A stretch of DNA of 34,712 nt, from contig JADQBR010000136.1 of the NCBI GenBank assembly GCA_016278515.1, positions 1-34,712 on the forward strand, read 5' to 3'. The notes beneath the pieces are model-generated. The model saw only the letters and a program-made list of their open reading frames with translations, was not told the origin of the DNA and did not search any database. Made by a program: the position numbers and the translations under genes. Below, one piece after another: positions 1-7,910 of this stretch. Numbering within the stretch: the stretch's first letter is position 1; every line of letters begins with the position of its first letter. The DNA is from Bacillota bacterium (GTDB lineage: Bacteria > Bacillota > JADQBR01).

Positions 1-53
1 AACCCTCGCGACTGGCTTGGAAGGCCAGGGCTCTACCACTGAGCTACACCCGC
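1..53 (-). tRNA. tRNA-Gly (TCC anticodon), 3' part outside window
   Basis: On the minus strand the sequence begins GCGGGTGTAGCTCAGTGGTA, a standard tRNA 5' acceptor and D-arm. It continues into an anticodon stem-loop with CTTCCAA, so the anticodon is TCC (glycine), and then into the variable region. The window ends at the start of the T arm, so the T loop and 3' acceptor strand are missing. A promoter lies just upstream. Confidence 0.93.
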
Positions 54-69
54 ATGACCGACAAGTTAT

Positions 70-98
70 AGTGTACCACAAAACCAATTCTCAGTCAA
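70..98 (-). promoter_or_regulatory. sigma-A type promoter for tRNA-Gly
   Basis: On the minus strand TTGACT (93-98) is followed by exactly 17 bases and then TACACT (70-75). Transcription would start about 10 bases before the mature tRNA 5' end at 53. Confidence 0.6.
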
Positions 99-137
99 AA
101 GAAATAACTGGTATTTACTTCCCTGCCAATACACACT

Positions 138-163
138 AAAGATAGCCTCGGCTATCTTTTTTG
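138..163. terminator. hairpin with T-run between metallophosphoesterase gene and tRNA
   Basis: AAAGATAGCC, a 2-base loop and GGCTATCTTT form a 10-bp stem. On the plus strand it is followed by TTTTTT; on the minus strand only by TTTAG. It probably ends the long minus-strand operon before the tRNA promoter and could work in both directions. The rest of 54-275 holds no credible gene. Confidence 0.6.
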
Positions 164-275
164 CGCAAGAAATAGTATAACATATCATCCCCAAATGTCA
201 ACATTTTATTTATCAATAGTTATGTGGAATGGGGCCGAGGAAAGGGGACACACCTGCTGAAGCTCAAGGTATTCT

Positions 276-776
276 TTATGGACAGGAATGTCCCCGATTA
301 ATAAGTGAGTAAATAGAGGCGTCAATATTTCCTCCTTCAACCTGAATAATGCCGTAAGAGGATAAGCTATTTCCGCGTGGTTGACTGACGCTGCCTGGGT
401 TAAATAGCAGAATGTCATGCCAGTAATGGTTATACGGTATATGCGTATGCCCGAAGATGACTGCCTTGACACCTTTTTCTTCAGCGGTATAAGCCAGCCT
501 TTGCAGACCCCACTTTACGCCTAACCGATGACCATGGGTTAATAAAATCTTTATTCCGCCGATTGTTATTACCTGTTCCTCAGGTTCATGAACAAAATCA
601 CAATTACCAGTGACAGCTAACAACTTTATGTCTTTTAAACTGGCCGCCAGTTTATCCGCATCAGAATACATGTCACCGGCATGTAATAGTAGTTCAATAT
701 GGCCCATTTCTTTGACCGCATAAATAAGTGCGTCAATATCCTTATGACTGTCGCTAACAACTCCGATGCGCAACAA
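276..776 (-). CDS. YfcE/MJ0936-family metallophosphoesterase
   Basis: This is a small calcineurin-like phosphoesterase of 166 residues, the usual size for the YfcE/MJ0936 family of metal-dependent phosphodiesterases. The metal-binding motifs are in order: VVSDSHKD (about residues 6-13), LLHAGDMYSD, VTGNCDF (GNCD type), LLTHGH and IFGHTHIP near residue 110. The natural substrate is unknown; family members cleave generic phosphodiesters in vitro. The start is TTG, chosen because AGAGGAGGTG lies 7 bases upstream. The gene follows rdgB in the same direction after about 20 bp and is probably the last gene of the operon. The rph-rdgB-yfcE order recurs in Firmicutes. Confidence 0.9.
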   Translation of the reverse strand: MLRIGVVSDSHKDIDALIYAVKEMGHIELLLHAGDMYSDADKLAASLKDIKLLAVTGNCDFVHEPEEQVITIGGIKILLTHGHRLGVKWGLQRLAYTAEEKGVKAVIFGHTHIPYNHYWHDILLFNPGSVSQPRGNSLSSYGIIQVEGGNIDASIYSLINRGHSCP

Positions 777-797
777 GGCACCTCCTCTACTAAAGCC

Positions 798-1391
798 TTA
801 TTTGCCTACTATGGCCAGCTTCAGAATTTGTGAAGCTTCTTGAATTGCCTTAGCTCGATGACTAATGCGGTTCTTTGTTGCACCATCCAGTTGACCGAAA
901 CTACAATCCAACGGCGGATAATAAAATAGCGGATCATAGCCGAAACCTTTATTGCCTTGAAGTTCTTCTAATATGTATCCTTCACAGGTTCCTCGAACTA
1001 CTTGTTCTGTGCCGTCAGGCATAACAATGGCTAATGCACAGACAAACCTTGCAGAACGTTCTTCCTTAGGTATTCCCTGCATTAATTTTAGCAGTTTCAC
1101 ATTATTACGATCATCATTCCCGGGTTCGCCCGCAAACCTTGCCGAATAGATACCAGGTGCTCCTTCTAAATGGTCCACTTCCAAACCGGAATCATCGGCT
1201 AAAGTTACCAGACCCGCATAACTACACATTACCCGCGCCTTCTTTAATGCATTTTCTTCAAAAGTATTTCCATCTTCTATAATAGCTGAATGACCGGGAA
1301 AGTCCTTTAGAGTTAGAAATTCGACAAAAGGGAGTAGTTCAGAAAACTCTCTTGCCTTATCTTCATTCCCGGTAGCTAGTAATGCTTGCAT
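798..1391 (-). CDS. rdgB: XTP/dITP diphosphatase (HAM1/RdgB family)
   Basis: This enzyme hydrolyses non-canonical purine nucleoside triphosphates (XTP, dITP, ITP) to monophosphates and keeps deaminated bases out of DNA and RNA. The protein is about 197 residues, normal for the family. Visible motifs are the N-terminal LLATGNEDKAREF (usual form TxNxxK), TFEENALKKA, LADDSGLEVDHLEGAPGIYSARFAG and the C-terminal GFGYDPLF and SHRAKA. The ATG at 1391 is preferred because AGGGG lies 9 bases upstream and it avoids overlapping the rph stop; a TTG three codons earlier is possible. It begins 1 base after rph ends, which indicates translational coupling. Confidence 0.95.
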   Translation of the reverse strand: MQALLATGNEDKAREFSELLPFVEFLTLKDFPGHSAIIEDGNTFEENALKKARVMCSYAGLVTLADDSGLEVDHLEGAPGIYSARFAGEPGNDDRNNVKLLKLMQGIPKEERSARFVCALAIVMPDGTEQVVRGTCEGYILEELQGNKGFGYDPLFYYPPLDCSFGQLDGATKNRISHRAKAIQEASQILKLAIVGK

Positions 1392-1392
1392 C

Positions 1393-2136
1393 TTATTCAA
1401 CCCCTATTCTATCCGCCACTGTACCTAGAACCTGTTTCTGTAATCCTATCAGTTCTTCTATTCCCCGTTTTCCCAAACCAATCATTTCTTGAAATTGACT
1501 TTCGGAAAAGGGGTCGCCTTCTGCCGTACCCTGTATTTCCACAAACTTGCCTTGTCCCGTCATTACCAGATTCATGTCTACTTGGGCCCCGGAGTCTTCA
1601 CCATAGTTCAAATCAACCATTGCTTGCCCGTCAATAATCCCCACACTTGTCGCTGCTATGAAATCTTTAATGGGAAATTCTTTAATAACCTTTTCTTGAT
1701 ATAATCTGTTTACTGCATCTACCAACGCAACAAAAGCCCCGGTAATACTGGCCGTACGAGTGCCACCGTCCGCCTGTAAGACATCACAATCTAACCAGAT
1801 GCTTCTTTCGCCGATTTTACTCAAGTCTACCACAGAGCGTAAGCTTCTCCCTATAAGGCGTTGAATTTCTTGTGTTCGACCACTTATCTTGCCTTTTGCT
1901 GCTTCACGGATAGTACGCACCCCGGTAGATCGAGGCAGCATAGAATATTCTGCAGTAACCCAACCTTGGCCCTCTCCCCTTAGCCATCCCGGCACCTTTT
2001 CCTCTATTGAAGCATTACAAATAACCTTTGTATCACCTGTTTCCACTAAAATAGACCCTTCCGCATATTTCGTAAAATTTCTTGTGATTTTAACCGGTCT
2101 TATCTGATCGACTGACCTACTATCTTTTCTCGCCAT
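1393..2136 (-). CDS. rph: ribonuclease PH
   Basis: RNase PH is a phosphorolytic 3'-5' exoribonuclease that trims tRNA 3' ends in the cytoplasm. The 247-residue length is typical. Characteristic segments are the N-terminal [56 protein letters not shown] (phosphate and RNA-binding arginines), [20 protein letters not shown] and a C-terminal [13 protein letters not shown]. The ATG start has GGAGG about 10 bases upstream. It is followed at once by rdgB, a conserved pairing in Gram-positives. Confidence 0.97.
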   Translation of the reverse strand: MARKDSRSVDQIRPVKITRNFTKYAEGSILVETGDTKVICNASIEEKVPGWLRGEGQGWVTAEYSMLPRSTGVRTIREAAKGKISGRTQEIQRLIGRSLRSVVDLSKIGERSIWLDCDVLQADGGTRTASITGAFVALVDAVNRLYQEKVIKEFPIKDFIAATSVGIIDGQAMVDLNYGEDSGAQVDMNLVMTGQGKFVEIQGTAEGDPFSESQFQEMIGLGKRGIEELIGLQKQVLGTVADRIGVE

Positions 2137-2166
2137 TTTTAGAAAACCTCCTTGTCTATAACTGCG

Positions 2167-2904
2167 CTATATATAATATGTATTATCCTCTCTGGCCAAT
2201 TCCACTTGATCAAAGAATTTAGAGGCCTCCCCTTTTAGCAGCTTAATGTCATATTCGGGATAAAAATGAGTTAATAATAATCGGCCGGCCTTACACTGGG
2301 CAGCCAATTGTCCTGCCTGTCCAGCTGTGAGATGTGCTCCCTGTACAAATTGGCAATCTTTTTCTAAAGCGCTGGCCTCGCAAAGCAATAGGTTGGAATT
2401 TTGCCAAAGACCAGGATAAGCTTCCTTCCACGCGGTATCAGCTGAATAAACAAATTTCTTGTGCCCGGCCCTGGCAACAAGTCCCCAGCACGGTAATATA
2501 TGTGCCGTTTCAAAGAAGTCAATGCTAAAGCCGCCAATATTGATTTGTAAGTGCTCTTCTATGTAATGAATGTTAAAAGCATCTGAAAACTTGCTCAATG
2601 GTGACTGAAAATCTAAAGCATTTTTAGGCAGATACAAATCTAATTTCGTTGAGCGGCTTTTGTCCCAAAAACTTCCTTTTAACGCATGTCTTAGTGCAAA
2701 AAGATCAACAAAATGATCCGGATGTAAATGAGAAATAATCACAGCATCTAACTTGCGGAAATCGGATACAGCCTGCAACTTGCTGAAAACACTGTTACCG
2801 CAGTCAATGAGCAACTTTCTGCCAGCCTCTTCCAGTAAATAACCTGAACAGGCTCCTTGGGGCCTAGGATAGGGAGCCCAACAACCTAAAACGGTTAACT
2901 TCAT
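2167..2904 (-). CDS. MBL-fold metal-dependent hydrolase (RNase Z-like)
   Basis: This is a 245-residue metallo-beta-lactamase fold protein. The zinc-binding motif HLHPDH is near residue 60, a further histidine lies in FETAHILP, YSADTA carries the bridging Asp, and the final ligand histidine is in LLLTHFYPEY. The N-terminal LGCWAPYPRPQGACSGYLLE resembles the glycine-rich start of RNase Z and PhnP-like hydrolases. It lacks an obvious exosite arm, so tRNA processing cannot be assumed and the substrate is unknown. Its ATG overlaps the stop of the upstream activase gene (ATGA), so the two are translationally coupled. Confidence 0.85.
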   Translation of the reverse strand: MKLTVLGCWAPYPRPQGACSGYLLEEAGRKLLIDCGNSVFSKLQAVSDFRKLDAVIISHLHPDHFVDLFALRHALKGSFWDKSRSTKLDLYLPKNALDFQSPLSKFSDAFNIHYIEEHLQINIGGFSIDFFETAHILPCWGLVARAGHKKFVYSADTAWKEAYPGLWQNSNLLLCEASALEKDCQFVQGAHLTAGQAGQLAAQCKAGRLLLTHFYPEYDIKLLKGEASKFFDQVELAREDNTYYI

Positions 2905-3662
2905 AGTTTATCACCTGCATAAACACAGCACCCAATGGCGCCGTTCATCTGAGGCCGTTCCGGCACTATCACCTGAACGGACAACTCGTCTTGAATGATT
3001 TTGTGCAGAGCCTTATTTTTAGCTACACCGCCCGTAAAAACAATTGGATCGGTTAACATCTTCATCAGAAAAGGTTTAACCCTTTTAAAAATAGTGTAAT
3101 TAATCCCGGCAGCCAATTCTTCAACACTACGGCCTTCAACTATTTTCCCAATCAATTCACTTTCGCCAAACACTGCACAGGTTGATGACAAATCGACGGG
3201 GTTGTCATAGTGTTTACCCAATTGGTTTAAGGAAATACCCAATACTTTTGCCATGTTCTCAAGATAACGCCCCGAACTAGCTGCACACTTATCATTAGTA
3301 TTAAAATCCACCATTTTCCCGTTATTAACTTTTACAACCTTGCTGTCCTGCCCACCTAAGTCTAACAAGGTAAAGTTCTTCAAGCCCGTTTGATTCATTG
3401 CACCTAACATATGAGCCTTCAGTTCAGATACTACTTCACTCCTAGCAATCTTTATCGTTAATCGGCCATAACCGGTAGAGACAATTTTATCAGCAACAGG
3501 CAATCCCAGTCCTCTGAAATCTACAATTAATTCTTCATGATACTTTTTCCCGAAATTTCGATAAAATTCTATAGTATCGAACATAAAGGTGTCAATTAGC
3601 TGGTTATCCTCCATTGTTACTACTTTGACACTGCGGCTGCCTAGATCCATACCGCACAGCAT
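2901..3662 (-). CDS. acyl-CoA dehydratase activase (HgdC/DCCP-reductase type ATPase)
   Basis: This is an ASKHA-fold ATPase of 253 residues, matching HgdC-type activators. Such proteins bind a [4Fe-4S] cluster across a homodimer and use ATP to push one low-potential electron into a partner dehydratase or double-cubane protein. Visible are the N-terminal phosphate loop GMDLGSRSVK, LLDLGGQDSKV, the first cluster Cys in NDKCAASSGRYLE, the second in SSTCAVFGESE, and the adenosine motif FTGGVAKN. It lies 4 bp after an HgdB-like gene, so the two very probably form one enzyme system. It shares the fold of the glutamate mutase repair protein GlmL but is much shorter and has the two cluster cysteines, so GlmL is unlikely. 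Confidence 0.9.
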   Translation of the reverse strand: MLCGMDLGSRSVKVVTMEDNQLIDTFMFDTIEFYRNFGKKYHEELIVDFRGLGLPVADKIVSTGYGRLTIKIARSEVVSELKAHMLGAMNQTGLKNFTLLDLGGQDSKVVKVNNGKMVDFNTNDKCAASSGRYLENMAKVLGISLNQLGKHYDNPVDLSSTCAVFGESELIGKIVEGRSVEELAAGINYTIFKRVKPFLMKMLTDPIVFTGGVAKNKALHKIIQDELSVQVIVPERPQMNGAIGCCVYAGDKL

Positions 3663-3666
3663 GATA

Positions 3667-4644
3667 TCACCTCAACATTTCTAGAAAGGTATCCAAGCGC
3701 ATCTTGTTTCTCGCATCCAGTTTACCCGGATTATCCCCTTCTAATGTTAAAATGGGAACTTGAATTTTCTTCCGAATAATTAAATCCTGAATTTGGCGGA
3801 AACAGAAACTCTGGGTGTAATGAATTATCCCGTCTATTTGTCTTTTCGCAACCTGTTCATAAATATCCTGAATTCTTCCGCCAACATGATACGGATATGT
3901 GTACAATAAATATTGTTCCACTAAATCTTCACATTCAAACGGCATGGAAAACTGTCTTTGGATCTCATTATAGACCACTCTGGCATCTTGTTCTTCAATA
4001 TAATCGTACAAATCAGTAATAATAGGAGGAACTCCTATAAAACCCAGTCTAATTGTTCCCTCATAAGGCCGCCTTTGGCCTGCTTCATTAATAAATTCCT
4101 CTACCTTACTGGCGAACCGGGTTAAATCGCCTTCGCAATCACTGCAGCTTACCTGGTATAGGTGGTTCTCAAGACCGTTCACCTTATTTTCCTCCCAAGT
4201 AAGACGATCTACTTCCCATACCCGTTTACGGAGAGTATCCAATTGTTCCTTGGCCCCAGCCACTTGGTCCCAGCTCACTTGAAAATATCGCATTAATTTC
4301 TCAATTTGGGCCCGCATTAAATCTCTGTCTCTATCAAAGGGAAATGAAAATGGTATTGTCTTAACACCTTCCATCTCCAGAGTTTCCATTAAGGCGTGGG
4401 TATTAGTGCAGTCGCCCTGTGCGACAGCAACCAGCTCGTTAATATCTGTGCTATCGAGAACTGTACCATACAGACCCTTTATCCAACCGCAGACATTTCT
4501 GGGGTAGCCAGCTGTCTCGGCGATTTCAACCAGCCTTCTTGCTTCTGAGTGAGTAACGAATATGTTATTTAAGTCCACCGGCACCACACCGGCAGCAAAA
4601 AGTATTTCTACCGGTATTGTTGTAGTAATGCCAACTTTGCGCAT
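3667..4644 (-). CDS. 2-hydroxyacyl-CoA dehydratase family protein (HgdB/double-cubane-like, single subunit)
   Basis: This 325-residue protein belongs to the HGD-D (HgdB/FldC/BcrB) family of iron-sulfur proteins. It opens with MRKVGITTTIPVEILFAAGVVPVDLNN, the typical start where the family binds or senses substrate. Six cysteines are visible, in NVCGW, QGDCTN, SCSDCEG, FECED and SFCFRQ; the first, second and last match cluster-ligand positions of the family. Classical dehydratases have two such subunits; here there is only one plus an activase. That arrangement is known for the double-cubane cluster protein of Carboxydothermus. It follows glmE by about 20 bp. The substrate cannot be inferred safely. 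Confidence 0.82.
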   Translation of the reverse strand: MRKVGITTTIPVEILFAAGVVPVDLNNIFVTHSEARRLVEIAETAGYPRNVCGWIKGLYGTVLDSTDINELVAVAQGDCTNTHALMETLEMEGVKTIPFSFPFDRDRDLMRAQIEKLMRYFQVSWDQVAGAKEQLDTLRKRVWEVDRLTWEENKVNGLENHLYQVSCSDCEGDLTRFASKVEEFINEAGQRRPYEGTIRLGFIGVPPIITDLYDYIEEQDARVVYNEIQRQFSMPFECEDLVEQYLLYTYPYHVGGRIQDIYEQVAKRQIDGIIHYTQSFCFRQIQDLIIRKKIQVPILTLEGDNPGKLDARNKMRLDTFLEMLR

Positions 4645-4665
4645 CTAAACCACTCCCAATATGAA

Positions 4666-6114
4666 TTAATGTCCAGCCTTCCCCAACAGCATCCCCTTGC
4701 TAATAGCTGAAATATCATTAATAACCATCTGAAAAGAGGGTTTCTGATGTTCTGCTTGACCCCGCTCATTAATTTTTTCCTTATGAAACTCTTCTATATC
4801 CTTATTGAAGGGCAGACGGCCCCAATCCAAAAACCGCACCGCGCCTGTCAAATCTCTTGCTGGCAATACTTTCCCTGCATTATATCTGCTGGGGGCAAAT
4901 GGAACGTCAATAATACCTGTTTTTAAAGCTTCAATAGAACCTTTAGCGATATCACCACCACCCAATTCTATAACCGAATCAAGGATGGCTTCTGTTTCCA
5001 TAATAATAAGCTGCTTTTCTTGTTCCAAAACGGTATTCTGAGGCAGCGTCTGCTGAGAAACCATATTCAATACCTGCAGCGTTGTTTCCAGACCTGCCCG
5101 AATAGTTTCTTCGCTTGGTTGGTTTAATGCCTCATGAGGATTTTTCACAAGAACCTTTGATGCACTAGAAAATGCTGCCGTAGCAGCAGCCCAGCCAATT
5201 ATCCCGTAGGCTCGATTAGCGTCATTAGGAAAGCCACCCATCCATTGGTGAAATGCCGTAGTCACTTGAACACCTGATAAATCGAAGCGGCTCAAATACT
5301 TATTAACCAATAAAGGCAAAGTCTGTATCGCTGCTACATCCTGAATTAGGTTACCGCACTGCCCATAACTAACTGTGACACTAGTTACTCCTTGTAAAGC
5401 TGCCAACACAGCCTCAATAATACCAACCGCATGACTAATACAGGGAGGAACTAAGGTCCCTGTTAATGCACCAAAGGGTTCTCTATTAATGCATATTCCT
5501 TCTTCTTGATATTCACCCAGTAAGCGATCTACATATTGCCAATGTTCCAACGACTGTTCCGGATCATAGTCCCTCAGATATGGGATATTGGCACTAATCC
5601 CACCACCTTCCAGGGAAGATATGCCCCCAGCCACCGCTATTTCACTTAACAACCTGCCATCAACAGCTGCATGTCTTACTTGTATAGGTTTCGTTAATAC
5701 ATTTGCCAGACGCCTACACCCATCCACGCCATAATTCACAATGGGCCAGCCATTGAGACTGTCTTTGCCCGTAAGGCGGCATTTATCTAATTCTTGTTGT
5801 ATGGCTGCATATTTCTGCTCTCGAGTAAGACTATCAATTGTAATGGTTAAAAGATCTGCATCGCCTTCCTTTGATAAATACTTCATCAATGCAAGCTGCT
5901 GCTCAATCAATGCTCGGCCGCCCCGGGGCTGTATCAATGGACGATTATGGGCCTGTCCAAGAACATATGCCACATTTTTAGTTTCGGGGAGTTTAGCATG
6001 AAATCTTACACCCTCTTCAAAACACACTTCTTTCCCCGTTACCCACTGTGATAAAGTATTCTCCCGTTGTTTGAGGAACATTTCTTTTGACCATTTCTGT
6101 TGTGAAAGTTCCAA
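4666..6114 (-). CDS. glmE: methylaspartate (glutamate) mutase epsilon-subunit-like protein
   Basis: The protein matches GlmE/MutE in length (482 versus about 483 residues) and in sequence: an N-terminal LIQPRGGRALIEQQLALMKYL, VRHAAVDGRLLSEIAVAGGISSLEGGGISANIPY (substrate-pocket arginines), EPFGALTGTLVPPCISHA and GYGQCGN-like SYGQCGNLIQD. In glutamate mutase the epsilon subunit is the TIM-barrel catalytic half. It needs the B12-binding sigma subunit GlmS, which is absent from this window. The TTG start is preceded by GGGGGG and lies 1 base after the murI stop. The partner may be elsewhere, or the protein may have been recruited to another reaction with the adjacent Fe-S pair. Confidence 0.85.
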   Translation of the reverse strand: MELSQQKWSKEMFLKQRENTLSQWVTGKEVCFEEGVRFHAKLPETKNVAYVLGQAHNRPLIQPRGGRALIEQQLALMKYLSKEGDADLLTITIDSLTREQKYAAIQQELDKCRLTGKDSLNGWPIVNYGVDGCRRLANVLTKPIQVRHAAVDGRLLSEIAVAGGISSLEGGGISANIPYLRDYDPEQSLEHWQYVDRLLGEYQEEGICINREPFGALTGTLVPPCISHAVGIIEAVLAALQGVTSVTVSYGQCGNLIQDVAAIQTLPLLVNKYLSRFDLSGVQVTTAFHQWMGGFPNDANRAYGIIGWAAATAAFSSASKVLVKNPHEALNQPSEETIRAGLETTLQVLNMVSQQTLPQNTVLEQEKQLIIMETEAILDSVIELGGGDIAKGSIEALKTGIIDVPFAPSRYNAGKVLPARDLTGAVRFLDWGRLPFNKDIEEFHKEKINERGQAEHQKPSFQMVINDISAISKGMLLGKAGH

Positions 6115-6115
6115 C

Positions 6116-6922
6116 CTAATCCCCCCAATTAAGGCTAACTTGTTTTACCTTTGGCAGTTTCTGGTGGCCAATAAGCTTTTCTCCTACTTGCTGAAACATC
6201 TCCGGTTCCCCACTGACAAAATATTCATGGGAACCTATTATGTCATATTTATTTATAGAATCCACAACTTTCTTTAATTGTCTGACAGTTTCTACCGCCG
6301 GATCCACCACTGTCACATCAGGCCCTAGTATTTCCTGCAGTACCGGTGTCAAGAAAGGGTAATGGGTACATCCTAATATCAAAGTGTCAATGCCGGCCTT
6401 TTGTAATGGTTCTAAGTATTTTTTAGCTGCCATGTATGCCTCTTGAGAAGTCACCTTGCCACTTTCAACTATCGGGACAAACAGTGGGCATGCCTGGCCA
6501 ACTATGAAAACATCTGCTCCCCTTATCTGAGCTTTGTCTTTATGGGCAGCACTTTTAATGGTTGCCTCAGTAGCAATGACACCAACCCGACCGTTCCTGG
6601 TCTGAGAGACTGCTGCTTCCAACCCCGGTTCAATAACGCCAATAATTGGGACTGCATACTTCTCCTTTAAAAAATCCAACGCTACTGCGGAAGTACTATT
6701 ACATGCATCCACGATAACCTCCGCGCCTTGATCCAGCAAGAACTGGCAAATTATATCGGCAAAGCGTATTAACTCCTCTCTGCTGCGTGCTCCATAGGGA
6801 ACATGAGCGGTATCACCAAAATAGATAATCCTACCCTCAGGTATTTGTTGAGAGATTTGTTGAACAACAGTCAAGCCACCAACTCCGGAATCGAATACCC
6901 CAACGGGACATTGTTTTGTCAA
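6116..6922 (-). CDS. murI: glutamate racemase
   Basis: MurI converts L- to D-glutamate for peptidoglycan. The 268-residue length is normal. Both catalytic cysteines are visible: the first in VDACNSTSAVAL (usually ACNT; here Ser replaces Thr) and the second in ILGCTHYPFL. The N-terminal VGVFDSGVGGLTVVQQI carries the Asp-Ser substrate motif, and YFGDTAHVPYG follows. The TTG start has AGGAGTG upstream. It is the first gene of the operon that continues into glmE and the dehydratase-like pair, so D/L-glutamate supply and a glutamate-mutase-like protein are co-transcribed. Confidence 0.95.
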   Translation of the reverse strand: MTKQCPVGVFDSGVGGLTVVQQISQQIPEGRIIYFGDTAHVPYGARSREELIRFADIICQFLLDQGAEVIVDACNSTSAVALDFLKEKYAVPIIGVIEPGLEAAVSQTRNGRVGVIATEATIKSAAHKDKAQIRGADVFIVGQACPLFVPIVESGKVTSQEAYMAAKKYLEPLQKAGIDTLILGCTHYPFLTPVLQEILGPDVTVVDPAVETVRQLKKVVDSINKYDIIGSHEYFVSGEPEMFQQVGEKLIGHQKLPKVKQVSLNWGD

Positions 6923-7084
6923 CTAGTATCACTCCTATTTTTGTGGGAAAGCTCACCTAACACTAACATTATACATCTTAAATAATCCTATACAACTATT
7001 AATAAAACTTGGCTTTCACCATAGAAGACTGTCAGTTCACTGGCTTAGTCGCACTTGTGCCCTGGTGCAAGACTTTAGACTGGT

Positions 7085-7137
7085 GAAAGTCTTAGTTGCA
7101 TTTATGCTAATCAGAAAGTCATATTTTCTGATAGTAG
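7085..7137. repeat. dispersed intergenic repeat, copy 1
   Basis: This shares TTAGTTGCATTYATGCTAAT followed by an AGAAA...TTTCT hairpin and TGATAGTA with 15044-15093. Here the hairpin ATCAGAAA/TTTCTGAT is a perfect 8-bp stem. It is non-coding and lies downstream of the terminator of the DUF2179-type gene. Confidence 0.7.
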
Positions 7138-7196
7138 AGCATAGGCATTTCATGCCTTTCTGCTTTCAACGGTTATGCTTTTACTCTTATACATTT

Positions 7197-7224
7197 AAAA
7201 GAGTGGTTGCCTGCAAACCACTCC
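7197..7224 (-). terminator. rho-independent terminator after DUF2179-type gene
   Basis: On the minus strand GAGTGGTT, a 7-base loop and AACCACTC form an 8-bp stem followed by TTTTAAA, about 50 bases after the stop codon at 7275. Confidence 0.8.
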
Positions 7225-7274
7225 TAGCCCCTATAATTATATGTTACATGTGTAAAGGAATGTGCAAAGATTTT

Positions 7275-7796
7275 TCATTTCCCTTTTCGATTAAAGACTA
7301 CTCCCCCCTTAATTGCTCGGGTATCAAAAACGGTGATAAACGCACTAAAATCCCATTCATCCACTTGTTTCATTAGTTTTGTAAGTCTCTTTCTAGGTAG
7401 AATAATATTTAAAATATGACGAACACCATCTCTTCCCTGACCTTCCAATACGGTGACGCCATATCCTTCCTTCCTAAGCCGGGCGCATAATTCTAGAGGC
7501 TTTGTCTTGGTAATGACCTGTACGGTTAAATTGCCGATGGCCAATTTTTCTTCCAACCAGCTTCCCACAATATTCCCAGTTGAAAAGCCTAAAGCATAGA
7601 ACAAAAGACTCCAAACATTATCCAATTGGCTTACCACATACTTTAACGCTAATATATAAACTAGAGTCTCAAAAAAACCTATTAAAGCTGCACTAACACG
7701 TTGCCCGCGTACTACCATTAGGGTACGCACGGTAAATAACGATACATCCACTACGCGCGCAAAAAATATTAATAAGTAACCGATAATGACCTCCAC
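7275..7796 (-). CDS. UPF0316/DUF2179 membrane protein
   Basis: The protein is about 173 residues. Three hydrophobic segments fill the first half (IIGYLLIFFARVVDVSLFTVR; AALIGFFETLVYILALKYVV; LLFYALGFSTGNIVGSW). A cytoplasmic DUF2179-like domain makes up the second half, with TKTKPLELCARLRKEGYGVTV, GRDGVRHILNIILPRKR and a C-terminal FITVFDTRAIKGG. This two-part layout is that of UPF0316 (YebE-like) proteins, whose function is unknown; the soluble domain may bind a small ligand. The GTG at 7796 is preferred because GAGGGGGGTGG sits directly upstream. It appears to be a single-gene transcript. Confidence 0.85.
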   Translation of the reverse strand: MEVIIGYLLIFFARVVDVSLFTVRTLMVVRGQRVSAALIGFFETLVYILALKYVVSQLDNVWSLLFYALGFSTGNIVGSWLEEKLAIGNLTVQVITKTKPLELCARLRKEGYGVTVLEGQGRDGVRHILNIILPRKRLTKLMKQVDEWDFSAFITVFDTRAIKGGVVFNRKGK

Positions 7797-7861
7797 AAAG
7801 CCACCCCCCTCGCCACATTCTGCTAACAATTTTATCAGTGGGTATTAACGGTGTCAACCAA

Positions 7862-7900
7862 GAAGAAAAGGCTGCCCTCAACAATAATAAGAGCAGCCCT
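7862..7900 (-). terminator. rho-independent terminator after the amidase gene
   Basis: On the minus strand GGCTGCTC and GAGGGCAGCC pair around a TTATTATTGTT loop, followed by TTTTCTTC. It begins 12 bases after the amidase stop codon. Confidence 0.8.
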
Positions 7901-7910
7901 TTCTTTTAAT

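Larger units (their letters stand above)
6923..7274. other. non-coding interval with hairpins and a repeat copy
   Basis: No credible gene lies here. The interval holds the terminator at 7197-7224, a repeat copy at 7085-7137 and further inverted repeats: AAGACTTT/AAAGTCTT flanking an 9-base loop (about 7070-7094) and GGCAT/ATGCC (about 7143-7156). A small structured RNA is possible but nothing recognisable is seen. Confidence 0.5.

Noticed and set aside
4666-6114. Complete glutamate mutase fermentation pathway
   Set aside because: GlmS, GlmL, methylaspartase and citramalate enzymes are all absent from the window; only the epsilon-like subunit is seen.
7065-7376. 103-codon plus-strand frame
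   Set aside because: It covers hairpins, the repeat, a terminator and the 3' end of the DUF2179-type gene; composition and lack of a ribosome site speak against coding.
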